DNA of 56,537 nt, taken from assembly GCA_021772635.1 (NCBI GenBank), contig JAJFLP010000020.1, positions 1 to 56,537 of the forward strand. The letters run 5' to 3'. Numbering within the stretch: the stretch's first letter is position 1; each line of letters begins with the position of its first letter. Under the pieces are notes generated by a model. The model was not told the origin of the DNA. It searched no databases and saw only the letters and a program-made list of their open reading frames with translations. Positions 45,953 to 53,188 of this stretch are shown piece after piece. The DNA is from Verrucomicrobiota bacterium. Lineage in GTDB: Bacteria > Verrucomicrobiota > Lentisphaeria > JABSQK01 > JAJFLO01. A program made the position numbers and the translations under genes.

Positions 45953-46936
45953 ATGAACGAGATCAATCAGAAATGTCCGGAATGTCAGACGACGTTACCC
46001 GAAGATTTCGTCAAATGCCCGGCGTGCAATGCGTATGTATTGGATGCGTCGCCGTGGAAAGGGGAACGCCATCTATTTGTAATGACGCAATCGTTATTGA
46101 GTTGGCTGATTATCATGCTGATTCTACCGACAGTTCCGGTGTCAATAAGCGGCATATTCGATGACGCAATTTCCCAATTAATACTATTATTCGCTATTTA
46201 CGGAATGTTACTGACCGCACGGAAATGGAGAATCGGGACCCGGCAAATTAAAGCGTTTCGGCTCGTTCGGCAACTATGTCCTCAACCGCGCCGCATTGAT
46301 CGGCCCTTATTGGCAATGATAAGGTCAGCGATTCTCCGCGATAACCTTGGCCCCTATAATCAGCTTATCGTATACCAACGCCTATATTGGTTGAGCGAGT
46401 CGACACAAAGAAAGAAGGCGGTTGATTCTACCACTTTGGAATCGATGAAACACCATAGCGAAACGGACTGGGAGTCTCTGGAGGGTTCGTTCACCATGGC
46501 TCAGTATCTAATCTGGTTATTGCCGACCGCTGGCTTTCTCGGCACAGTTTTCGGCATGACGCGTGCACTGGAGTCATTTTCTTCGGTCGTCGCGAAGAGC
46601 AGCGATCTAGGGTTTACCGCCGGCCTGACGGCGACAGCTCAAGGGCTCGGCATCGCATTTCACACCACACTCGTCGGCCTCGCGGCCGTGATCCCATTAT
46701 TAGCGCTGTCTACTGCGGTAAAAAGGAGATCGCAGTTATTTCTAGAGCAAACTGACAGATTCTTCCTTCGGCTTGTTACTCAAACTGAAAATTCACCATC
46801 CGATGTGGTTAACGAAATTGACGATCACTCAACGTCTGCGCACGACGAATCCGCCGATGTGATCGCAGCAGACGTATTAGAAGCCGGAGCCGTACAGAGT
46901 CGCTTACAGCACGCCGATTCGACTTTAGAAATCTGA
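45953..46936 (+). CDS. Zinc-ribbon TolQ/ExbB/MotA-like proton-channel protein
   Basis: This 327-residue protein starts with a short zinc ribbon (Cys8/11 and Cys22/25: CPEC...CPAC). A helix pair follows (LLSWLIIMLILPTVPVSISG, LILLFAIYGMLL), then a cytosolic segment and the TolQ/ExbB core (YLIWLLPTAGFLGTVFGMTRAL and LGIAFHTTLVGLAAVIPLLAL). The C-terminal cytosolic tail is acidic. The core motif shows it is a motor-type inner-membrane channel subunit; the zinc ribbon is not part of ordinary TolQ, ExbB or MotA. It heads a five-gene operon ending with a PrsW-type protease. The two small proteins that follow are the likely ExbD-like partners. Confidence 0.88.
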   Translation: MNEINQKCPECQTTLPEDFVKCPACNAYVLDASPWKGERHLFVMTQSLLSWLIIMLILPTVPVSISGIFDDAISQLILLFAIYGMLLTARKWRIGTRQIKAFRLVRQLCPQPRRIDRPLLAMIRSAILRDNLGPYNQLIVYQRLYWLSESTQRKKAVDSTTLESMKHHSETDWESLEGSFTMAQYLIWLLPTAGFLGTVFGMTRALESFSSVVAKSSDLGFTAGLTATAQGLGIAFHTTLVGLAAVIPLLALSTAVKRRSQLFLEQTDRFFLRLVTQTENSPSDVVNEIDDHSTSAHDESADVIAADVLEAGAVQSRLQHADSTLEI

Positions 46937-46991
46937 AATTTACAGAGGACTAGCCTGATCGCAAACAGATTGTCCCCCCACGAGGCTTCAA

Positions 46992-47522
46992 TTGAACATC
47001 CGACGACGTCGCCGCCTATTTACTTTCACCCATCAACTCCCCGCGCTTCCATTTTTATCGATCATGCTCGGGCTGATGAGTGTTATGGCGCTCACGACCA
47101 TTGGTATTTCTGTAGAGGAGCGGGAGAGAAAGAACAAGGGGGCGATCGTCGAGCTCGTTGGTGTTCCGTCCAAGTTTATCCCGTTCCACATCCGCTGCAC
47201 CGACTTCGACGTCCAGTGGATGGACGATGATCTTCAATGGCAGACAACCCCTTTGTTACAGCTTCTCCCCGCCCTCAGTTCTCCAGACGAACCTATCTCA
47301 GCTGAGGGCAAATCGCTCATCGATCACATTTATATGAAGTCGGAACAGAATAAGAGTTTAAGTTTTACACGCCAGCAGAACACCATAGTCCTCTGGATTC
47401 AACCCGATGGCATCAATACAGCGACGATCCTTAAGTACCTGATTTCAACATATCGAATACCGATCCGAATCGGCTCTTTACCTGTTTTGGAACAGGAGGA
47501 TATTTTCCGTGATGTACCGTAA
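46992..47522 (+). CDS. Small single-pass membrane protein of the TolQ-PrsW operon
   Basis: This 176-residue protein has a basic start (MNIRRRRRLFTF), then one hydrophobic segment (LPFLSIMLGLMSVMALTTIGIS) and a periplasmic domain. The topology is ExbD/TolR-like, but the usual membrane aspartate is absent and sequence resemblance is weak. The domain ends TATILKYLISTYRIPIRIGSLP, reminiscent of the ExbD C-terminal fold. The start is TTG at 46992 with GAGG about 7 nt upstream; a CTAG junction lies in the 55-nt gap before it. It overlaps the next gene by 14 bp. Confidence 0.75.
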   Translation: MNIRRRRRLFTFTHQLPALPFLSIMLGLMSVMALTTIGISVEERERKNKGAIVELVGVPSKFIPFHIRCTDFDVQWMDDDLQWQTTPLLQLLPALSSPDEPISAEGKSLIDHIYMKSEQNKSLSFTRQQNTIVLWIQPDGINTATILKYLISTYRIPIRIGSLPVLEQEDIFRDVP

Positions 47523-48156
47523 TCAAACAAGAATTGATTTCAGCGCCCTCGTTGATATCATATCTAACGTGGCAGGTATGATGATATTGCTCGCGTGCGT
47601 CGCTATCATCGTCAAGCACCGTGACCAGTCCGCATCACTGACGGAATCGCGACCAACGAAACCGATATCCTTTCCTCTCGCGTATATACCGGATAAACAT
47701 TCATTGACCATCGGGCTGAAATACGGAAAACTCTACGAGTTGCCCGAGCGCGAACTGCTTGATGCAGTCGCGAATAAAACGACGAGCGGGGAATCGGTGC
47801 AATGGCTGGATATTGAAAAGGCCGGGGTAAGCGCGAAAATCGAGCTCACTCCGACAGCGACCGGCTTCCGGTTTCAGTATAAATTTAATCCAGACGGCGG
47901 GATCGCACTGGACGAAGCTCGAGAAACGGTAGAAACACTCGACCGGATCATGGAACGCTTCCCGCCGGCCGAGTTTTTTTATGTATTTCACGCCTGGCCC
48001 GAATGCTTTAATAGATTCAGAGACGTGCGGGAGTACCTACTTGAATCCGGTGTAGAAGTCGGGTGGGTCCCGCGACTCGACGATCCGGAATCATACGACG
48101 TGGTCTATTCCATGGGCGAATATGACGACGACCTAACAACCATCAAGGCTCAGTGA
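47509..48156 (+). CDS. ExbD-like single-pass membrane protein
   Basis: This 215-residue protein begins MMYRNQTRIDFSALVDIISNVAGMMILLACVAIIV. The aspartate before the single helix (LVDIISNVAGMMILL) is in the position of the proton-path Asp of ExbD/TolR. A periplasmic domain of about 175 residues follows (EFFYVFHAWPECFNRFRDVREYLLESGVEVGW). It is the most plausible stator partner of the TolQ-like channel at 45953. It overlaps the previous gene by 14 bp and is 3 nt from the next. Confidence 0.82.
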   Translation: MMYRNQTRIDFSALVDIISNVAGMMILLACVAIIVKHRDQSASLTESRPTKPISFPLAYIPDKHSLTIGLKYGKLYELPERELLDAVANKTTSGESVQWLDIEKAGVSAKIELTPTATGFRFQYKFNPDGGIALDEARETVETLDRIMERFPPAEFFYVFHAWPECFNRFRDVREYLLESGVEVGWVPRLDDPESYDVVYSMGEYDDDLTTIKAQ

Positions 48157-48159
48157 ATC

Positions 48160-49152
48160 ATGCGATCCGGAGAATCCCTGCTACGATTTCTCGTCGTCAC
48201 ATTTAGTGTAGTCATTATCCTCTATTCCCTGAGTTACCAATTCTTCCCACGGCAGCCCCCGTCAATATGGGAAATACTAACCGGCGCTGTGGAGGATGAA
48301 ACCAACACGGGATTCTTTAAGCGACTGTTCAGGTCGGGTCGCCCGGATGCCGCCGCCGGGAGTCTATGGCGGCAGTCTTCACATGAGGAATACCTCGTGA
48401 GAAACTGGCGAACCGGCGATGACATCTCCGGGCGCGGCGTGGGCATGAACCTAAGCAGAGACCGGCTGGTACTACGCGAATTCATTCTAGCCCATGCCGT
48501 TTTACTTGATCGTTACGATGACGTTGTGGAGTCCGACGTCTGGAAAGCAGCTAGAAAAATCAAGTGCCCCGAGGTTGACCGGAACTACGAGGAGCAACGG
48601 CTATTAAGCGAAATATTATGGATGAATTATAAAAACAATGATAAGGACCCGGTAGTTTTACAAAAATTACGTCGTACGGCGCTGCTGTTGGTCGATCATC
48701 CTTCATCGTTTTTTGAAGATCGTTTCAACGCGGGAATCTCGTCGCTGCTAGCTGGCGATTCCTCGAACGCATTGATTAATCTGGATAGAGCGATCAGCGA
48801 GTGGCCGTCGACGGGTCGCGCGCGCGGAAACGTCTACCTTGGCTTGATGCTCACGCATGCGGTTGAGAATCACCCGAGGGACGTCCTGCGTATGTTAAGT
48901 GTATTCCGTGATAGCTTTCCCGATTGGCTGTACCTCGAAACCTTTGTGCCGGATATTCTCGCGCTAAAAGAAATATACCCGGAATCCGCCCTGCTCCACG
49001 TGGTTCACGGGCGCTTGGTGCAGTTCGCAAATGACTTCGCAACCGCAAAGGACTTGTACCGAACGGCTCTGGCAACAAATAAACTCGATAGGTTCGTCAG
49101 CTTGCTTGTCCGAGGCTGGATCAACTCAATAGAGGATTCAAACATTCAATGA
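48160..49152 (+). CDS. Membrane-anchored helical-repeat (TPR-like) protein
   Basis: This 330-residue protein has an N-terminal anchor (LLRFLVVTFSVVIILYSLSYQFF), then an extracytoplasmic helical region. The second half has TPR-like spacing (FNAGISSLLAGDSSNALINLDRAISEWPSTGRARGNVYLGLML, HGRLVQFANDFATAKDLYRTAL). No catalytic motif is seen. It is the fourth gene of the operon: 3 nt after the ExbD-like gene, overlapping the protease gene by 4 bp. It likely acts as a periplasmic scaffold, parallel to the exported TPR protein beside the other TolQ/ExbD set at 20-23 kb. That parallel is inference. Confidence 0.8.
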   Translation: MRSGESLLRFLVVTFSVVIILYSLSYQFFPRQPPSIWEILTGAVEDETNTGFFKRLFRSGRPDAAAGSLWRQSSHEEYLVRNWRTGDDISGRGVGMNLSRDRLVLREFILAHAVLLDRYDDVVESDVWKAARKIKCPEVDRNYEEQRLLSEILWMNYKNNDKDPVVLQKLRRTALLLVDHPSSFFEDRFNAGISSLLAGDSSNALINLDRAISEWPSTGRARGNVYLGLMLTHAVENHPRDVLRMLSVFRDSFPDWLYLETFVPDILALKEIYPESALLHVVHGRLVQFANDFATAKDLYRTALATNKLDRFVSLLVRGWINSIEDSNIQ

Positions 49153-49841
49153 TACTGATAGTTGTCTGTTCGTGGGCGTGCGTGCTGATTTTTGCATGGA
49201 TGGTCGAGTCTAAGTATCACTGGACGCGACCGCCATATAAACATTTCGCGCTGTTCGCTGCGGCTGGCGGTATTGCTACCGTACCGGCACTGCTAACCAA
49301 TCTTTTTCTAAGCCGGGAAACCGCGTTCTGGGTTTATTCAGAAGACAAGCTGCACAGTTTCATGGGCTTCTTTCTCGGCGCAGGCGTGGGTGAGGAATTC
49401 TGGAAAATATCGGCTGGGATTTGCCTCGTACTATACTTGCTGCGCAAACAACAGTCACTGCGCAGAATAGATTATGTACTGGGCTTCGTAACCATCGGGT
49501 TGACCTTTGGCATGATAGAAAATCTGTTTTCCTACTCGCATCTCGAAACTATGATACTGGTAACGCGTGGACTCATTTCCATCCCGCTGCACGCGGCGAT
49601 GGGAATGATACACGGGCTGGCCGTCGCTCGTTCTATCGAATACGGACGGGTTTCTCCCGTATTCCTCGGGTACTCTGCAGCCGTAGTGATCCACACACTG
49701 TGCGATACCTGGAGTATTTTTCTCTCACCCGAGCTCGCACGCTCTGCGTTAGCCCTAACGGCAATGTTATTCATCGGTCTCGGATCAAGTTATTGGCGCC
49801 GAACCCCGGAGGTGGAAGATTTGGACGTCTACAGCGTTTGA
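49149..49841 (+). CDS. PrsW-family intramembrane metalloprotease
   Basis: This 230-residue protein has about seven membrane helices. Conserved PrsW motifs are all present: EE in GVGEEFWK (Glu82, Glu83, Lys86), FGMIEN at 120-125, HAAMGMIHG (His148, His155) and HTLCDT (His182, Asp186). PrsW in Bacillus cleaves the anti-sigma factor RsiW at site 1. No anti-sigma factor is encoded here, so the substrate is unknown; one of the single-pass proteins of the same operon is an obvious candidate. Its ATG overlaps the preceding stop by 4 bp. Confidence 0.92.
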   Translation: MILIVVCSWACVLIFAWMVESKYHWTRPPYKHFALFAAAGGIATVPALLTNLFLSRETAFWVYSEDKLHSFMGFFLGAGVGEEFWKISAGICLVLYLLRKQQSLRRIDYVLGFVTIGLTFGMIENLFSYSHLETMILVTRGLISIPLHAAMGMIHGLAVARSIEYGRVSPVFLGYSAAVVIHTLCDTWSIFLSPELARSALALTAMLFIGLGSSYWRRTPEVEDLDVYSV

Positions 49842-49862
49842 AAGTTTGCGCATAGATCAAGG

Positions 49863-50690
49863 CTAGCCTGGTAACCCGAGAAGTTCCAGAAACGGCAAGT
49901 TCCGGGTTTTGTATCCACTCAGCGCTTCCTGCGTATAGAATACTTCTTCAAGGTAAAGCCCTTGTGGCGGCGCGGTATCGAACCGGGTGGTTCGCTCTTT
50001 TTCTTTTAGTAGCCGTCGGCCAATCTCCGGATCTATTCGAGTCTTACCTGCTTTCACTAAGAATCCGACGATTCTTCGCACCATCTTGTATAGAAATCCA
50101 TCCCCTATAACAGTAATCAGAACGAACTGGCCGATCTCGTCAATCTCGATGCGATAAAGTGTTCTTATATTGTCCGGCTCCGGACGTCGGGAATTTACTG
50201 AGAACGCGGTAAAATCATGGGTGCCAGTCAATATCGAAGCTGCTTCCTTCATAAGCGGCAGTGCCAGGGACGAAGTTTCAGGCCAACAAAACCCGGATAC
50301 AAAGGGTGACCGCAGGTCGCCACGAAATATCAAGTAGCTGTATGCTTTTCCAAGGGCGTTGAAGCGGGCGTGGAAATCCGGGGGCATACGTTCGATGCTG
50401 CGGACTCGTATATCATGCGGGAGGGAATCGTTCAATGCTTTCTCGAGATTCTCGAGAGGAATGGAGGGTCGGTCAGGTGGACTAAACGTAACCATCTGCG
50501 AAAGCGCATGTACCCCGGCGTCAGTCCGGCTGCAGCCAAATATCGGGACGTCACTCTTATACAGTGCGGCAAGACGATCTTGAAGGACTCCCTGGACAGT
50601 GGATTGTCCAGGCTGAAACTGCCATCCGGAGTAACGCCCACCCTCGTACGCAAGCGTTAGCAACCAATTTTGTTCCGCCGGGGCATTCAC
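49863..50690 (-). CDS. truA: tRNA pseudouridine synthase A
   Basis: This 275-residue enzyme makes pseudouridine at positions 38-40 of tRNA anticodon arms. The catalytic aspartate is Asp57 in GCSRTDAGVHAL. The N-terminal LAYEGGRYSGWQFQPG and the later SYLIFRG, FLYKMVRRIVGFL and RTRFDTAPPQGLYL segments are typical. Length is normal. It starts 21 nt after the zinc-ribbon gene on the same strand, so the two are probably co-transcribed. The TAG stop lies in a GGCTAGCC junction (49860-49867). Confidence 0.96.
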   Translation of the reverse strand: MNAPAEQNWLLTLAYEGGRYSGWQFQPGQSTVQGVLQDRLAALYKSDVPIFGCSRTDAGVHALSQMVTFSPPDRPSIPLENLEKALNDSLPHDIRVRSIERMPPDFHARFNALGKAYSYLIFRGDLRSPFVSGFCWPETSSLALPLMKEAASILTGTHDFTAFSVNSRRPEPDNIRTLYRIEIDEIGQFVLITVIGDGFLYKMVRRIVGFLVKAGKTRIDPEIGRRLLKEKERTTRFDTAPPQGLYLEEVFYTQEALSGYKTRNLPFLELLGLPG

Positions 50691-50711
50691 GAAGACTTTG
50701 GGGTCTGCATG

Positions 50712-51428
50712 TTATTCGCCACGGTACAAAAATACACCGCAGTTTTCGCAGGCAACAATAATATTACTACGTACGGAAGCCTTGATTTGAGGCGTCACCT
50801 TTAGAAAGCAACGACCACAATTGTTGTTTTGCACGGGGACGATACCTGTTCGGAAGGTTCCGGATTTGGTCGGTGTTGCTATTATTCTCGTATACTTCCC
50901 CAGCAATTCCTCCGGGATACTCTCTGCGAATTTCGCGCGATCAGCCATTACCTTATCGATCTGGGACTGACAATTCCGATCGCGAACATCAATATCGTTG
51001 AGCGCAGAATCTACTCTCGCCCCGGCGGCCGCCAGCGTATCGCTATCTTTCTTCCGTTGCTCCTTCGCCGCCTCAAGCTCCTCCCAATACTGCAACTGCA
51101 CTTCTTCAAAGCCCTTGATTTTCTTATTGTGCGTTTCAATCTCGTTAAGGAGAGCACGATACTCCTCGTTTTTCTTGATCGCCGTGGACTTATTCTGAAG
51201 CTCCTTGATCTTATCCTGATGAGCCGCTATCTCGATTTCGACTGCGTTGATATTTTTCTCAACGTTGAGAACTTTATCTTTCGACGCGGCGACGTTTTCT
51301 TCGGCTTCCGCGAGCATTCGTTTGATCTTTTCCTTCTCTACCGGAACCGACTCTATCTGTTTCCGGAGATTGAACACTCGAATATCCTTATCCTGGATCT
51401 CCAGCAGTTTCTCAACGGTACTATCCAT
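50712..51428 (-). CDS. CT398-like coiled-coil protein with C4 zinc ribbon
   Basis: This 238-residue protein has a long antiparallel coiled coil (about 10-150, KEKIKRMLAEAEENVAASKD, NKSTAIKKNEEYRALLNEIE). A C-terminal zinc ribbon carries Cys204/207 and Cys227/230 (CGRC...CENC). This matches the CT398/HP0958 (zf-RING_7-type) family, whose characterised members bind RNA or sigma54/flagellar export parts. The role here is unknown. AGGA about 9 nt upstream of the ATG supports the start. truA follows. Confidence 0.9.
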   Translation of the reverse strand: MDSTVEKLLEIQDKDIRVFNLRKQIESVPVEKEKIKRMLAEAEENVAASKDKVLNVEKNINAVEIEIAAHQDKIKELQNKSTAIKKNEEYRALLNEIETHNKKIKGFEEVQLQYWEELEAAKEQRKKDSDTLAAAGARVDSALNDIDVRDRNCQSQIDKVMADRAKFAESIPEELLGKYTRIIATPTKSGTFRTGIVPVQNNNCGRCFLKVTPQIKASVRSNIIVACENCGVFLYRGE

Positions 51429-51784
51429 AATCCATCGTCCTTACATTTTGGCACTTGAATGAAACCCCCTGCGACACGGATTGCGGACGTGTGTGGGACG
51501 GCCACGAGGGTTCTTAGTTCAGGCACTGCGCCTGTCCGGAATCTCGGAACTTCGAACCTGCAAACCGAATGCGTCGCGAAGCATAAAAATGCATCTCGTC
51601 ATATTAATTCGAATTTACACAAGCAGGTACCAGTATCCCGTTTTAGAAATGATCCGATTACAAATTTCCAACGAAATTGCGATCTATAATAATCATTCCC
51701 GATAAATAAACAATACGAAAACATTGATAATATCATCCGGAAAATATATTATCGTTATTACGACATTTAACCTCCTAATCGTGC
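51429..51784. other. Divergent intergenic region, no gene seen
   Basis: A G-family core (GGATTGCGGACG at about 51478) and an ACTGCGCCTGTCC stretch are the only recognisable pieces. 51680-51780 is AT-rich, as expected for a divergent promoter region. I checked for RNase P RNA and tmRNA hallmark boxes and saw none. Confidence 0.4.
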
Positions 51785-52576
51785 GTGAGTATAGTGAAGC
51801 TAGAGCCTGGTAAATTGAAAGTTTTAATCGGGGTCCGTCCATTGGTGATTCTGGGATTGGCGGCTACGATTGCGGTCGGATCCGGTTGCGAAAAAAAGAC
51901 CGCAAAACTCGCGTTGAGCGAGGCCTTGTCGTTGGCAGAAGATGGTGGCTCGGATAAGTGGGTTCAGGCAAATGCGCTCGTTGAAAACAGTATAAAACAG
52001 GGAGTAACAGACGAAAGAGTCGTAAAATTTTATATCATTTGCCTATATAATCTTAAAAAGTACAAACGCGCCCTCCGGATTACCCAGGAGCAACTCGCTG
52101 ATAATCCGGATGATTTTCTGGTTAATTACTTCGCCGGGAAGATCTATTACGAAACTGAACAATATCAGACCGCGGAAACCTACCTGACACGCTGTAACTC
52201 CATCCGCCCAAATCACCTTGATACTTTGGTATTGTTGACGAATTGCAGCCGCCGTCTAAATCACCCGCGGACCGCAGAACTTTACGAGAAACTGCTCGGT
52301 ACGACGGAGTTTTCCAGGTCGTTCCTGGCGATGAACGGACTAGGTGTCTGCTATACCGAGCAAAAGCGTTACCCGCACGCGATGAGCAAGTTCTCAAGCG
52401 CGCTGAAGTACTCGGATCAACATCCCATGGTTCATTTAAATATAGCGATTCTTGGTGACCGCTACCTGCACCTTCCAGAAATCGCTGAGAGGCACTACCA
52501 ACAGTTTCTCGACAGCTCTTCGCGCGGTTATTCGCGGACACGCAACCAGGTGATCGCGCGACTGGAAAATATGTAA
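51785..52576 (+). CDS. TPR-repeat lipoprotein
   Basis: This 263-residue protein has an N-terminal hydrophobic segment ending in VGSGC-EKK, a plausible lipobox (Cys about 35), so it is probably anchored in the outer or inner membrane. TPR-like helices follow throughout (YIICLYNLKKYKRALRITQEQLADNPDDFLVNYFAGKIYY, YETEQYQTAETYLTRCNSIRP, NGLGVCYTEQKRYPHAMSKFSSALKY). The start is uncertain: GTG at 51785 gives a long n-region; GTG at 51794 is an alternative, and no clear ribosome site is visible. It has no operon partner. Confidence 0.82.
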   Translation: MSIVKLEPGKLKVLIGVRPLVILGLAATIAVGSGCEKKTAKLALSEALSLAEDGGSDKWVQANALVENSIKQGVTDERVVKFYIICLYNLKKYKRALRITQEQLADNPDDFLVNYFAGKIYYETEQYQTAETYLTRCNSIRPNHLDTLVLLTNCSRRLNHPRTAELYEKLLGTTEFSRSFLAMNGLGVCYTEQKRYPHAMSKFSSALKYSDQHPMVHLNIAILGDRYLHLPEIAERHYQQFLDSSSRGYSRTRNQVIARLENM

Positions 52577-52683
52577 CAGGTTATCGTCCAAGGTTCAAAA
52601 GGTTTCCCGCACGAGCGGGATCCCGCTTATACGGGACAGAGGTTCCGGGGTTAACAACGAAGAACGCGCAACCGTGTTTTAGG

Positions 52684-53117
52684 GCTAAAATAAGCGAAGA
52701 TTCCGATTCGGAATCTTATTCTTACTCGTCATCGTAATCTTTCTGGTTCTTCGAGGTGAAATTTTGGAAGCGAGGACGATGATGACCATCCCCTCAGGGA
52801 TGAGCCCGTAGGACGACCAATCGGAGTCGAAATCGCTATCGAAATCGTTGTTTTGTTTTGTGCGAATCAGTTGCCTATAGCCACGGAACAAGGAGGAACG
52901 ATCCCGATTTCGATAGCGATTTCGATCCCAAAAAAAAATAGTACACGAATCCATTCCCATAGGGATAACAGGTAAAAATGCGAACTGCGTCTTCTCGAAA
53001 GATTCCGTATTTGAGGCTATCGATTGGCAAAATCTGCCGATTTCAGATCTCTATAGGACCACAGTGGAGTATGATTACAAATACGAAGAAAATCCAACGA
53101 AAAATTCACTGGATTGG
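52684..53117 (+). repeat. A-family repeat, copy 6, split by a D element
   Basis: The left part, 52684-52783 (TAAAATAAGCGAAGATTCCG, TTTCTGGTTCTTCGAGGTG, GGACGATGAT), and right part, 53065-53117 (TATGATTACAAATACGAAG, AAATCCAACGAAAAATTCAC), together make one A copy. The D element occupies the middle. Frames in this stretch are repeat-made. Confidence 0.85.
52784..53064 (+). repeat. D-family element, copy 2, nested in an A repeat
   Basis: About 281 bp, similar along its full length to the copy at 18603-18891: CCATCCC...GATGAGCCCG, GACGACCAATCG, TAGCCACGGAACAAGGAGG, CGATTCCCATAGGG, AAAATCTGCCGATTT, CACAG end. It includes a perfect 21-bp stem whose arms begin TCGAAATCGCTATCG and CGATTTCGATAGCG. 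The flanks AGGACGATGAT and TGGAGTATGAT match at 8 of 11 positions, consistent with an older 11-bp target duplication. Confidence 0.85.
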
Positions 53118-53122
53118 CGGCT

Positions 53123-53182
53123 GCCCTGAACCCGCTGAACTGTGAACCGCTGAACCGCTGAACTGCTGAACCGCTAAACCGC
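53123..53182. repeat. Short tandem repeat upstream of dnaG
   Basis: Five to six imperfect units of GCTGAACC/GCTGAACT run up to 8 nt before the dnaG ATG (53123-53182). No usual ribosome site is visible between the array and the ATG, so the array forms the leader. Confidence 0.8.
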
Positions 53183-53188
53183 ACTAAC

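Noticed and set aside
45953..49841. Zorya-type defence system
   Set aside because: A MotA/TolQ-like protein is present, but there is no OmpA-domain ZorB and no helicase or nuclease; PrsW and TPR-like genes do not fit.
52685..52960. 91-codon minus-strand frame
   Set aside because: Made entirely of A and D repeat sequence.
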